A DNA stretch of 64,000 nt from Sphingomonas arenae. Its GTDB lineage: Bacteria; Pseudomonadota; Alphaproteobacteria; Sphingomonadales; Sphingomonadaceae. The notes beneath the pieces were generated by a model. That model saw nothing but the letters and a program-made list of their open reading frames with translations. It did not search any database and was not told the DNA's origin. The translations under genes and the position numbers were made by a program. Positions 34,532 through 43,981 of the stretch are shown here, piece after piece. The stretch spans positions 186,001 through 250,000 of the forward strand of contig NZ_JAFFJU010000001.1 of assembly GCF_016924655.1 (NCBI RefSeq), written 5' to 3'. Every line of letters starts with the position of its first letter. Position 1 is the first letter of the stretch.

Positions 34532-34598
34532 GCGGAACCTGGATCACCCCCGGCCGCCTGTGCAAGGCTGCCGGGGCAGCGATAGAGGGCCGAGGTCC

Positions 34599-36119
34599 AT
34601 GACCCAAGCACCTGAACGCCGGATCGTTGTCGTCGGAGGCGGCACGGCCGGGTGGATGACTGCTGCCGCGCTCGCCCGCTTCTGCATTCCGGGCAGCAAC
34701 GTCACACTGGTCGAATCCGACGAGATCGGCACGATCGGCGTCGGCGAAGCGACCATCCCGGCCATCCGCAACTTCAACAACGCGCTCGGCATCGACGAGG
34801 CCGAGTTCCTGAAGGCTTGCGGAGGCACCTACAAGCTCGGCATCGCCTTCGAAGGCTGGGGCAAGCCAGACGAGGGCTACGTCCATGCGTTCGGTCTCGT
34901 CGGCCGCGGACTGGGGCTTCTCCCCTTCCACCACTACTGGCTGCGCGGGCGCTCGCTCGGCATGGCCAAGCCGTTCGGCCATTATGTCCTGAACACCGTC
35001 GCCCTTGCGCAGAACCGCTTCACCCACGTGGAACGGGCTGCCGACAGCGGCCTACCGCCCGTTCCTTACGCCTTCCATTTCGACGCGGGCCTGTACGCAC
35101 GTTTCCTCCGGCGCTTCGCCGAGCAGCGCGGCGTTGTGCGCCAGGAAGGCAAGATCGTTGCCGTCCAGCGCGATCCGCAGAGCGGAGACATCGCCGGCCT
35201 CCTTCTAGCCAACGGAATGCGGGTCACCGGGGATTTGTTCGTCGATTGCTCGGGCTTCCGCGGCCTCCTCATCGAACAGGAACTCGAAGCGGGGTTCGAG
35301 GACTGGACCGAATGGCTGCGCTGCGACACGGCGGTCGCGGTTCCGTGCGCCAACGTCGCGCCCCTGCTTCCCTACACCCGCTCCATCGCTCGGCGCGCGG
35401 GCTGGCAGTGGCGCATCCAGCTCCAGCATCGCATCGGCAACGGTCACGTCTTCAGCTCCGACCACATGAGCGTCGACGAAGCCACGGCCATCCTGCTGGC
35501 CAACCTCGACGGTGCACCGCTGGCCGACCCTCGGCCCATCCGCTTCAAGACCGGTCGCCGCCGCCGATGCTGGGTCCGCAACGTCGTCGCCGTGGGGCTG
35601 TCGGCCGGGTTCATCGAGCCGCTGGAGTCCACCAGCATCCACCTCATCCAGACCGGCATCAACCGCCTGCTCGACCTGCTGCCGTCGGGCGCCCCGACCG
35701 ACGCCGAGCGCGACGAATACAATCGTCGCAGCGCCTTCGAGATGGAGCGCATCCGCGATTTCGTGATCCTGCACTACCACGCCAACCAGCGCGTCGGGGA
35801 ACCCTTCTGGGACGGGGTCCGCGGCATGGGCATCCCCGAGACGCTCCGCCGCAAGCTCGACCTGTTCCGGTCCTCCGGACGCATTTTCAGGGACGGGGAT
35901 GAGCTCTTCGACATCCCCGGCTGGGTGCAGGTGATGATTGGTCAGAATGTGCAGCCGGAAGGCTGGCACCCGATCGCGGACCAGGTTTCGGCAGACAAGC
36001 TGCGGACCTTCCTCGACACGATCGAGAAAGCCTATGGCGCCGACGCCGCCCGGATGCCCGACCATGCCGCCTACCTGTCGCGGTTCGCCCCCATGCCCAA
36101 GGAGAGTATACCCGCATGA
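34599..36119 (+). CDS. Flavin-dependent tryptophan halogenase-like protein
   Basis: A 506-aa member of the tryptophan halogenase family. The N-terminal FAD fold is GGGTAGW (residues 13-19). Lys79 (GGTYKLGI) matches the essential lysine of PrnA, and the glutamate in GFIEPLESTS (E340) matches PrnA Glu346. The diagnostic WxWxIP motif is altered to W269-Q-W-R-I-Q274. Such genes commonly accompany TonB receptors in polysaccharide loci, where their reaction is unresolved. It starts 67 bp after the receptor and overlaps the amylase start (ATGA). Halogenation of any substrate is not shown. Confidence 0.88.
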   Translation: MTQAPERRIVVVGGGTAGWMTAAALARFCIPGSNVTLVESDEIGTIGVGEATIPAIRNFNNALGIDEAEFLKACGGTYKLGIAFEGWGKPDEGYVHAFGLVGRGLGLLPFHHYWLRGRSLGMAKPFGHYVLNTVALAQNRFTHVERAADSGLPPVPYAFHFDAGLYARFLRRFAEQRGVVRQEGKIVAVQRDPQSGDIAGLLLANGMRVTGDLFVDCSGFRGLLIEQELEAGFEDWTEWLRCDTAVAVPCANVAPLLPYTRSIARRAGWQWRIQLQHRIGNGHVFSSDHMSVDEATAILLANLDGAPLADPRPIRFKTGRRRRCWVRNVVAVGLSAGFIEPLESTSIHLIQTGINRLLDLLPSGAPTDAERDEYNRRSAFEMERIRDFVILHYHANQRVGEPFWDGVRGMGIPETLRRKLDLFRSSGRIFRDGDELFDIPGWVQVMIGQNVQPEGWHPIADQVSADKLRTFLDTIEKAYGADAARMPDHAAYLSRFAPMPKESIPA

Positions 36120-37921
36120 CGTTTCTGCTTGGCGCCGCGATGGCCAGTATGCTCGCCACCGCGGCCCCCGCGACCGCTCCCACGGACGCCGTCCGCGCGC
36201 GGCCGCCGGAAGACGAGATCATCTACTTCCTGCTGCCGGACCGCTTCGAGAATGGCGACACCCGGAACGACACGGGCGGGATCAAGGGCGGGCGGCTGAA
36301 CCATGGCTTCGATCCGAGGCACAAGGGCTTCTACAATGGCGGCGACCTCAAGGGCCTGCTGAAACGCCTCGATTATCTCCAGGGCATGGGCGTCACGGCC
36401 CTGTGGGTCGCGCCGATCTTCAAGAACAAGCCCGTGCAGGGCGGCCCGGGGCAGGAAAGCGCAGGCTATCACGGCTATTGGGTCACCGATTTCACCCAGG
36501 TCGACCCGCACCTCGGCACCAACGCCGACTTCAAGGCCCTCGTCGATGCGGCCCACGCGCGCGGCATGAAGGTCTACATGGACATCATCGCCAACCACAC
36601 GGCCGACGTGATCGCCTTCGCCGAATGCGAGGGCAAGACCGAGTGCCCGTACCGCAGCGTCGCGGACTATCCGTACCAGCGAAAGGGTGGCGTGAACGGC
36701 GCGGCGATCAACCCGGGCTTTGCCGGCCAAGAGGTCCAGACCGCCGAAAACTTCGCCCGGCTGACCGATCCCAATTACGCCTACACCGTCAAGGTCCCGC
36801 CGACCGAGCGCAACGTGAAGGTCCCGGCCTGGCTGAACGACCCCATCCACTACCACAACCGCGGCAACAGCCTGTTCCGCGGCGAGTCCAGCGAACAGGG
36901 CGACTTCGTCGGTCTCGACGACCTGATGACCGAGAGCCCGCGCGTGGTCGCGGGCATGATCGAGATCTTCGGCTCGTGGATCGATCGCTACGGCATTGAC
37001 GGTTTTCGCATCGACACCGCCCGGCATGTGAACCCCGAATTCTGGCAGGCCTTCGCACCGGCGATGCTGGAACGGGCGAAGGCACGCGGCATCCCGAACT
37101 TCCACATCTTTGGCGAAGTCGCCAACGACGACTTCCAGCCCGGCGTTCTCGCCAAGCACACCATCCGCGACAAGCTTCCGGCCGTGCTCGACTTCGCCTT
37201 CAAGCAGGCGGTTCTGCGGAGTGTCGCCGGCAACCAGCCGACCGAGATCTGGCGCGAGTTCTTCAGCCAGGACGTGCTCTATGCCGGCGGCGAAAAGGCG
37301 GCAAACCAATTGCCGACCTTCCTCGGCAACCACGACCAGGGTCGCTTCGCTTATTACGTCCGCCAGGCCAATCCGAACGCCAGCGAGGAGGAGCTCCTGC
37401 AGCGCGTCAAGCTCGGCCACGTCCTGATGATGACCGCGCGAGGCGTTCCGACGATCTACTCGGGCGACGAGCAGGGCTTCATCGGGGACGGCAACGACCA
37501 GGATGCCCGCGAAACCCTCTTCCCCTCCCGCGTGGCCAGCTACAACGACAACAACCTGCTTGGCTCCGACCGAACGACCGCGCAGGAGAACTTCGACACC
37601 AACCACTCGCTATACCGCCTGATCGCCGAGCTTTCCGCCATCCGGAAAGCTCAGCCGGCACTTCGTCGCGGCTCCACCGTCATCCGCGGGACGGAGGACA
37701 ACCCGGGCCTGCTCGCCTTCTCCCGCGTTCTCGGGAAAGAGGAGGTGGTCGTCCTGGTGAACACCAGCACCCAGCCGATCACCCGCAACGTCCAGGTCGA
37801 CGTCGCCGCCAAGGCGCTCCATTCGCTGGCCGGCGAGTGCCCGTCGGCACCGCAGGCGCCCGGCAGCATCCGCATCACTCTCCCGCCGCTCGGATACGCC
37901 ATCTGCCATGCCGCACGTTGA
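36116..37921 (+). CDS. Exported GH13 alpha-amylase-like enzyme
   Basis: A 601-aa glycoside hydrolase. The signal peptide (about 1-25; AAMASMLATAAPATA) precedes a GH13 (beta/alpha)8 barrel. Region I is DIIANHT, region II GFRIDTARH (nucleophile Asp), region III HIFGEVAND (acid/base Glu) and region IV FLGNHDQGR. A C-terminal beta domain (about 510-600) follows. It probably cuts starch or maltodextrin outside the cytoplasm. Its ATG overlaps the halogenase stop by 4 nt, and its end overlaps the next GH13 gene by 14 nt. Confidence 0.93.
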   Translation: MTFLLGAAMASMLATAAPATAPTDAVRARPPEDEIIYFLLPDRFENGDTRNDTGGIKGGRLNHGFDPRHKGFYNGGDLKGLLKRLDYLQGMGVTALWVAPIFKNKPVQGGPGQESAGYHGYWVTDFTQVDPHLGTNADFKALVDAAHARGMKVYMDIIANHTADVIAFAECEGKTECPYRSVADYPYQRKGGVNGAAINPGFAGQEVQTAENFARLTDPNYAYTVKVPPTERNVKVPAWLNDPIHYHNRGNSLFRGESSEQGDFVGLDDLMTESPRVVAGMIEIFGSWIDRYGIDGFRIDTARHVNPEFWQAFAPAMLERAKARGIPNFHIFGEVANDDFQPGVLAKHTIRDKLPAVLDFAFKQAVLRSVAGNQPTEIWREFFSQDVLYAGGEKAANQLPTFLGNHDQGRFAYYVRQANPNASEEELLQRVKLGHVLMMTARGVPTIYSGDEQGFIGDGNDQDARETLFPSRVASYNDNNLLGSDRTTAQENFDTNHSLYRLIAELSAIRKAQPALRRGSTVIRGTEDNPGLLAFSRVLGKEEVVVLVNTSTQPITRNVQVDVAAKALHSLAGECPSAPQAPGSIRITLPPLGYAICHAAR

Positions 37922-39524
37922 GCTTGCCCCCGTGTCGCGCGTCGGAACGTCACCGGAGCCCTGGTGGAAGGGCGCGACCATCTACCAGATCTATCCGCGC
38001 AGCTTCGCCGATACGGACGGCGACGGGATCGGCGACCTCAAGGGCATCGCCGAGCGTCTCGATCACGTGGCGAGCCTCGGCGTCGACTGCATCTGGATCT
38101 CGCCCTTCTACACCTCGCCGATGAGGGACTTCGGCTACGACGTGGCCGATTACTGCGGCGTCGACCCCATCTTCGGCACGCTCGCCGACTTCGACGCCGT
38201 GGTCGCCCGCGCCCACGCGCTCGGCCTCAAGGTCATCATCGACCAGGTCTATTCGCACACCAGCGACCAGCACCCCTGGTTCATCGAAAGCCGCTCCAGC
38301 CGGGGCAATCCGCGCGCCGACTGGTACGTCTGGGCCGATCCGAAGTCCGATGGGTCTCCGCCCAACAACTGGCAGTCGGTGTTCGGCGGGCCGTCCTGGA
38401 CCTGGGACGCGCGGCGGGAGCAATATTACCACCACAATTTCCTGAAGGAGCAGCCGCAGCTCAACTGCCGCCTTCCGGCCGTGCAGGAGGCACTGCTCGA
38501 CATCACCCGCTTCTGGCTGGATCGCGGCGTCGACGGCTTCCGCTTCGATGCCATCAACTTCATGATGCACGATCCCGCGCTCACGGATAATCCGCCGGTC
38601 GAGAACCCGGCCAAGCGCACCCGCCCGTTCGACTTCCAGCACCACATCCACAACCAGTCCCAGCCGGAAATCGCGCTGTTCCTCGAGCGGCTGCGCAGCG
38701 TGGTGGACAGCTACGGCGACCGCTTCGCCCTGGCCGAGGTCGGCGGCGAGCAGGCGCTGAAGGAGATGCACGAATACACCGAAGGTCCGCGCCGCCTTCA
38801 CAGCGCCTACGGCTTCGACTTCCTCTACGCCGACCAGCTGACGCCGCAGATCGTGGCACAAGCCGCACAACACTGGCCGGACCGCGACGGCGTCGGCTGG
38901 CCGAGCTGGGCGTTCGAGAACCACGACGCCCCCCGCGCCATCTCCCGCTGGGTCGCGCCCGACCACGCCGACCAGTTCGCCCGCACCAAGATGCTGCTCC
39001 TCGGCAGCTTGCGCGGCTCCATCATCCTCTTTCAGGGCGAGGAGCTCGGCCTGACCCAGGTCGACGTGCCGTTCGAACGGCTGCAGGACCCCGAAGCGAT
39101 CGCCAATTGGCCGCAGACCCTGAGCCGCGACGGGGTCCGGACGCCCATGCCGTGGCACGCCGACCGGCCCGCGCACGGCTTCACGAGCGGCGAGCCGTGG
39201 CTGCCCTTCGGCCCCGATCACGCGGAGCTCGCGGTCGATCGCCAGTCCGCCGACCCGACCTCCATGCTCGCCTTCACGCGCTCGGTCATCGCGCTGCGGA
39301 GCCGCACGCCGGCGCTCCGCTGGGGCAGCCTCGATGTCAACGAAGCCGGCCCTCAGCTGCTCGTCTTCGAACGAACCTACGGCTCCCAGACGGTGCGCTG
39401 CACCTTCAACCTCAGCGATACCGAAGCGCCGCTGCGGCGGCACAATGGAGCCATGATGACGACCGGCCCCGTCCTCGCCGACGCGCTCGGCCCCTATGCT
39501 GCCCTGATTGAGGAGATTTCCTGA
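37908..39524 (+). CDS. Cytoplasmic GH13 alpha-glucosidase
   Basis: A 538-aa alpha-glucosidase of the GH13 oligo-1,6-glucosidase/alpha-glucosidase group. It starts WWKGATIYQIYPRSFADTDG and has catalytic residues in GFRFDAINF (Asp), FALAEVGGE (Glu) and AFENHDAPR (Asp). No signal peptide is present, so it acts in the cytoplasm on sugars brought in by the MFS carrier and releases glucose for Glk. It is translationally coupled on both sides: a 14-nt overlap upstream, and a 1-nt overlap with GH97 downstream. Confidence 0.93.
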   Translation: MPHVELAPVSRVGTSPEPWWKGATIYQIYPRSFADTDGDGIGDLKGIAERLDHVASLGVDCIWISPFYTSPMRDFGYDVADYCGVDPIFGTLADFDAVVARAHALGLKVIIDQVYSHTSDQHPWFIESRSSRGNPRADWYVWADPKSDGSPPNNWQSVFGGPSWTWDARREQYYHHNFLKEQPQLNCRLPAVQEALLDITRFWLDRGVDGFRFDAINFMMHDPALTDNPPVENPAKRTRPFDFQHHIHNQSQPEIALFLERLRSVVDSYGDRFALAEVGGEQALKEMHEYTEGPRRLHSAYGFDFLYADQLTPQIVAQAAQHWPDRDGVGWPSWAFENHDAPRAISRWVAPDHADQFARTKMLLLGSLRGSIILFQGEELGLTQVDVPFERLQDPEAIANWPQTLSRDGVRTPMPWHADRPAHGFTSGEPWLPFGPDHAELAVDRQSADPTSMLAFTRSVIALRSRTPALRWGSLDVNEAGPQLLVFERTYGSQTVRCTFNLSDTEAPLRRHNGAMMTTGPVLADALGPYAALIEEIS

Positions 39525-41602
39525 TGCGTTTGCTTGGCTTGCTGCTCGCCGGGTTCGTGGTTCTGGCGGCAACACCGGCCCCCGCTCAGGATACGGCCCA
39601 GACCGATGTCGCCCAGCCCAGCGCCTCCAGGCCGGTCGCCACGGCGACATCTCCGGACGGAAAGCTTGCGCTGGCGATCACGATTAACGGCGAGGGCCGC
39701 GTCGGCTACGCCGTCTCGCGTGAAGGCCAGCCTGTCATCGGCGAGAGCCACCTGGGATTCCTCTTCGCCGACAGCCGCCAGCTGCTCCGCAACATGGAGC
39801 TCCAGGGCACCTCCAAAAGCAGCAAGGACGAGAGCTGGCAGCAACCCTGGGGCGAGTGGCGCAGCGTGCGCGACCACCACAACGAGCTCGTCGCCACGTT
39901 CCAGGAAAAGGACAAGCTCCGCCGCACCATGCGCGTGCGCTTCCGGCTGTTCGATAATGCGGTGGCGTTCCGCTACGAGTTTCCAGAGCAGCCGAACCTC
40001 AAGACCGCCAACATCGTCGAGGAGTTGACGCAGTTCCGCGTGGTCCAGCCCGGCGAGGCCTGGTGGGCCCCGGCCTACGAGAGCAACCGCGAGGAATATC
40101 TCTACAACCACACGCCGATCGACGGCATCGGCACCGCCCAAACCCCCTTCACCATGCGGACCAGGAGCGGGCTGCACGTCGCGATCCACGAAGCGGCGTT
40201 GATCGACTATTCCGGGATGAACATCGCGCGGGTGCAGGACGGCCTGCTGAAGGCCTCGCTCACCCCCTCCTCGAGCGGCCCCAAGGTCGTGCGCGACACG
40301 CCATTCGAGACACCCTGGCGCGTGATCCTCATCACCCCCGACGCGCCCTCCCTCTATCATGCGAACACCGTCATCCTGAACCTGAACGCCCCGAACAAGC
40401 TGGGCGACGTGAGCTGGGTGAAGCCGCGCAAATATGTCGGCATCTGGTGGGGCATGCACCTCGACACGCAGAGCTGGAACTCCGGCCCGAAGCATGGCGC
40501 GACCACCGCCTACGCCAAGCGGATGATCGACTTCGCCGCGAAGAACGGCTTTTCCGGCCTGCTGGTCGAAGGCTGGAACAAGGGCTGGGACGGGGACTGG
40601 TTCGCCACGGGCGACGACTTCAGCTTCACCGAGCCCTACCCCGACTTCAACATCCGCGAAGTCAGCCGCTACGGTCTCGCCAAGGGCGTGCACATCATCG
40701 GCCATCACGAGACCAGCGCCAACATCATCAACTACGAGAGCCAGCTGCCCGCCGCCCTGGACTTCGCGCGCTCGCTCGGCATCGACAGCATCAAGACCGG
40801 CTATGTCTCGGATGCGGGAGGGGTGCAGGCTCCCGGTCCGAATGGCGGCCGCGTGTTCGAATGGCACGAAGGCCAGGTCATGAGCCGTCACCACCTGAAA
40901 GTGGTCACCGAAGCGGCCAAGCGTCAGATCGCGATCAATGCGCATGAGCCGATCAAGGACACCGGCCTGCGCCGCACCTATCCCAACTGGATCGCTCGCG
41001 AAGGCCAGCGCGGGATGGAATATAATGCATGGGGAGAGCCCAAGAACCCGCCGCACTACGACACCGAACTTCTGTTCACCCGCATGCTCGCCGGACCGAT
41101 GGATTTCACGCCCGGCATCCTCAGCCTGATGGGCCGCGGCAACACGCCCATTCCCTCGACGCTGGCGCGGCAGCTTGCCTATTACGTGACCATCTACTCG
41201 CCCATTCAAATGGCCGCCGACCTGCCCGAGAACTACGAGGCGAACCCCGGTCCCTTCCAGTTCATCAAGGACGTCGCGGTCGATTGGGACGATACGCGGA
41301 TGCTCGCCGGCTCCGTTGGCGACTATGCGGTGATCGCCCGCAAGGAGCGGGGCAAGCCGACCTGGTTCCTGGGCGGCATCACCGACGAGGAAGCGCGCTC
41401 CATGACCGTGCCGCTCTCCTTCCTCGAACCGGGGCGGCGCTACCGCGCGGAGATCTACAGCGACGGCGACGACGCGGACTTCCGCACCAACCCGCGCAGC
41501 ATCGCCATCGAGCAGCGCACAGTCCGCAGTACCGACAGCCTGCCGGTCCGACTGGCGGCGGGTGGCGGCATTGCGGTTCGCTTCGTGCCGCTGGGTCGTT
41601 GA
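39524..41602 (+). CDS. GH97 alpha-glucosidase (SusB-like), exported
   Basis: A 692-aa protein with a signal peptide (about 1-22, PAPAQ). The N-terminal beta-sandwich (about 35-290) precedes the (beta/alpha)8 domain (KYVGIWWGMH, FSGLLVEGWNKGWDG) and a C-terminal beta domain. Glu residues in INAHEPIKDTG and AREGQRGMEYNAWG match the calcium/acid-base glutamates of inverting SusB-type enzymes, so retention-type GH97 chemistry is less likely. It acts in the periplasm on maltooligosaccharides. It overlaps the next gene by 1 nt. Confidence 0.93.
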   Translation: MRLLGLLLAGFVVLAATPAPAQDTAQTDVAQPSASRPVATATSPDGKLALAITINGEGRVGYAVSREGQPVIGESHLGFLFADSRQLLRNMELQGTSKSSKDESWQQPWGEWRSVRDHHNELVATFQEKDKLRRTMRVRFRLFDNAVAFRYEFPEQPNLKTANIVEELTQFRVVQPGEAWWAPAYESNREEYLYNHTPIDGIGTAQTPFTMRTRSGLHVAIHEAALIDYSGMNIARVQDGLLKASLTPSSSGPKVVRDTPFETPWRVILITPDAPSLYHANTVILNLNAPNKLGDVSWVKPRKYVGIWWGMHLDTQSWNSGPKHGATTAYAKRMIDFAAKNGFSGLLVEGWNKGWDGDWFATGDDFSFTEPYPDFNIREVSRYGLAKGVHIIGHHETSANIINYESQLPAALDFARSLGIDSIKTGYVSDAGGVQAPGPNGGRVFEWHEGQVMSRHHLKVVTEAAKRQIAINAHEPIKDTGLRRTYPNWIAREGQRGMEYNAWGEPKNPPHYDTELLFTRMLAGPMDFTPGILSLMGRGNTPIPSTLARQLAYYVTIYSPIQMAADLPENYEANPGPFQFIKDVAVDWDDTRMLAGSVGDYAVIARKERGKPTWFLGGITDEEARSMTVPLSFLEPGRRYRAEIYSDGDDADFRTNPRSIAIEQRTVRSTDSLPVRLAAGGGIAVRFVPLGR

Positions 41603-42510
41603 TGCGCTGGTTGTGCTCGCTTCTCCTGTGGCTGGCTCTGGCAACGCCGGCGCTGGCACAGGACAAGGGCCGCTTCGTCGAGCACCAGGCGGTGCCATCG
41701 ACCAACATCGCCCCGCCGCATGTCGTGGTCTGGCTTCCACCGGGCTATGACAGCGGCAAGCGGCGCTACCCGGTCGTCTACATGCACGACGGCCAGAACC
41801 TCTTCTTGAAGGAGCGGTCCGGCTACAACAAGATCTGGGCAGCCGATCAGTCCGCCCTGCGCCTGATCGAATCCCGAAAGGTGGCCCCCTTCATCATCGT
41901 CGCCGTCGATCACCCCGGCAAGGAACGCTACCAGCAATATTTCCCGACCAAGGTCGCCAGCGCTCCCCTCCGCGAAGGGATCGCCGGGTTCGCGGGGCCG
42001 CTCAAGGGCGACGCCTACATCCGCTTCCTCGCCGACGAGCTGAAGCCCTTCATCGACCGCAGTTACCGTACCCGCACCGAGCCCCGGCACACGGCCGTCG
42101 CCGGCTCCAGCATGGGCGGCCTCATCAGCCTCTATGCCCTGGCGGAGCGGCCCGACGTGTTCGGCAAGGCCGCCGCCGTCTCGACCCACTCGCCCCTGAT
42201 CGGCCCCGACAACATCGAGAAGGCGCCGGGCCTGACCGACACCATCAAGGGCAGCTGGCGCACCTACCTCTACAACCAGCTCGGCGCGCCCCAAGGCCGC
42301 AAGCTGTGGATGGACCACGGCACCGCCACTCTCGACCAGCACTACGCACCCTATCAGCAGGTCATCGACGCCGAAGTGAAGCGCCTCGGCTGGCGGCCGG
42401 GCAAGGACTTCGAAACGCGCATCTATCTCGGCGCCGAGCATGAGGAGAATGCGTGGGCGGCGCGCCTCGACGACATCTTCGGCTGGCTGTTGAGTGATTG
42501 GCGCGGCTAA
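41602..42510 (+). CDS. Exported alpha/beta-hydrolase esterase (Fes/IroE-like)
   Basis: A 302-aa putative esterase with a signal peptide (about 1-20, ATPALAQ). It has the PVVYMHDGQNLF strand, the nucleophile motif GSSMGGLISL and a late His in GAEHEENAW. The family includes esterases such as Fes, IroE and acyl-sugar esterases. Within the glucan operon it may remove acyl groups from oligosaccharides, which is inference. Its frame overlaps the possible upstream GTG of zwf, but the likely zwf ATG begins 10 bp after its stop. Confidence 0.85.
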   Translation: MRWLCSLLLWLALATPALAQDKGRFVEHQAVPSTNIAPPHVVVWLPPGYDSGKRRYPVVYMHDGQNLFLKERSGYNKIWAADQSALRLIESRKVAPFIIVAVDHPGKERYQQYFPTKVASAPLREGIAGFAGPLKGDAYIRFLADELKPFIDRSYRTRTEPRHTAVAGSSMGGLISLYALAERPDVFGKAAAVSTHSPLIGPDNIEKAPGLTDTIKGSWRTYLYNQLGAPQGRKLWMDHGTATLDQHYAPYQQVIDAEVKRLGWRPGKDFETRIYLGAEHEENAWAARLDDIFGWLLSDWRG

Positions 42511-42520
42511 GAAGGTCCTG

Positions 42521-43981
42521 ATGCCGCAAAAAGCCACCACCCTGATCCTGTTCGGCGCGACCGGCGATCTCGCCGCGCGAATGCTGCTCCCGTCGCTTTA
42601 CGGTCTCGACAGCGACGCTCTGCTCCCGGGCGACCTGCGCATCGTCGCAACCGCCCGCAGCGAACGCACCAGCGACAGCTTTCGCGAACACGCCCGGGCC
42701 GCAGTCCGCGACCATGTTCCGGAACAATTCGTCGACGTCGCCAAGCTCGACCGCTTCGTGGAGCGGCTGAGCTACGTGCAGCTTGATGCTACCGATGCCG
42801 CCGGGTTCAAGCGGCTCGCAGCCGAAGTCGGCGACAACGCCGGCGAGATCGCGATCTTCCTTTCCACCGCGCCTTCCCTTTTCAAGCCGACCATCGACAA
42901 CCTGGAGGCTGCGGGCCTCGCAGGCGAGCACGTCCGCATGGCGCTGGAAAAGCCGTTGGGCACCGACCTCGACTCCAGCCGTGAGATCAACGACGCGGTC
43001 GGGGCCGCCTTCCCCGAAGAGCGCACGTTCCGCATCGACCATTATCTCGGCAAGGAGACGGTCCAGAACCTGCTGGCGTTGCGTTTCGCCAACGTCATCT
43101 TCGAACCGCTGTGGAATGCCCGCGCGATTCAGCACGTCCAGATCACCGTTTCGGAGACGATCGGCCTCGAGGGCCGCGGCGGCTATTATGACGGAGCCGG
43201 CGCGCTCCGCGATATGGTGCAGAACCACATGCTCCAGCTGCTCGCCCTCGTTGCGATGGAGCCGCCCGCCAGCTTCGATGCGACTGCCGTCCGCGACGAG
43301 AAAGTGAAGGTGCTGCGGTCCCTCCGACCGATCACTCCGGAAACGATCGACACCCATGCGGTGCTCGGTCAGTTCGGTGCGGGCGCCGTCGGCGGTCAAC
43401 CGGTCCCCGGCTATGCCGACGAGCTTGGCAGCACGAGCGGGACCGAGACCTTCGTCGCGCTCAAGGCTCATGTGGACAACTGGCGCTGGGCCGGCGTGCC
43501 ATTCTATCTTCGCACCGGCAAACGCCTGCCGGAACGCAAGACGGAGATCGTCGTCCAGTTCCGCGGCGTGCCCCACTCCATGTTCGCGGCGCGCGGCGCC
43601 AGGACGCAGCCGAACCGCCTCATCATCGCCATCCAGCCCGAAGAGAACATCAGCCTCGAACTGATGGCCAAGGTTCCCGGCCTCGACCGCGGAGGCCTTC
43701 GCCTGCGGGAAGTCTCGCTCGACATCGACCAGCCGCATGCCTTCAGCGACGTTCGCCGCCGCATCGCTTACGAACGCCTGCTCTTGGACCTGATCGAGGG
43801 CGACCCCACCTTGTTCGTGCGCCGCGACGAGGTCGAGGCGCAATGGCAATGGATCGACGGGGTCCGGGCGGCATGGACCCAGGCCGGCATGACGCCCAAG
43901 CCTTATGCCGCCGGCAACTGGGGCCCGTCCGCAGCGATCGCGCTGGCCGAGCGCGATGGAGTGAGCTGGAATGACACTTGA
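42521..43981 (+). CDS. zwf: Glucose-6-phosphate dehydrogenase
   Basis: First step of the Entner-Doudoroff and oxidative pentose phosphate routes. The 486 aa have the NADP-binding [14 protein letters not shown], the diagnostic active-site motif [13 protein letters not shown] and [11 protein letters not shown] 42521 is chosen because AAGAAGGT lies about 5 bp upstream and the protein starts in family register; a GTG at 42494 inside the esterase gene is the alternative. It overlaps edd by 11 nt. No pgl gene lies next to it. Confidence 0.96.
   Translation: MPQKATTLILFGATGDLAARMLLPSLYGLDSDALLPGDLRIVATARSERTSDSFREHARAAVRDHVPEQFVDVAKLDRFVERLSYVQLDATDAAGFKRLAAEVGDNAGEIAIFLSTAPSLFKPTIDNLEAAGLAGEHVRMALEKPLGTDLDSSREINDAVGAAFPEERTFRIDHYLGKETVQNLLALRFANVIFEPLWNARAIQHVQITVSETIGLEGRGGYYDGAGALRDMVQNHMLQLLALVAMEPPASFDATAVRDEKVKVLRSLRPITPETIDTHAVLGQFGAGAVGGQPVPGYADELGSTSGTETFVALKAHVDNWRWAGVPFYLRTGKRLPERKTEIVVQFRGVPHSMFAARGARTQPNRLIIAIQPEENISLELMAKVPGLDRGGLRLREVSLDIDQPHAFSDVRRRIAYERLLLDLIEGDPTLFVRRDEVEAQWQWIDGVRAAWTQAGMTPKPYAAGNWGPSAAIALAERDGVSWNDT

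Noticed and set aside
39494-41740. 748-codon open frame on the minus strand opposite GH97
   Set aside because: Typical antisense frame of a high-GC gene; the plus strand encodes a clear GH97 enzyme with signal peptide, motifs and coupled neighbours.
42494-42520. GTG start for zwf inside the esterase gene
   Set aside because: It adds nine residues outside the family register and has no ribosome site; ATG 42521 has AAGAAGGT upstream.
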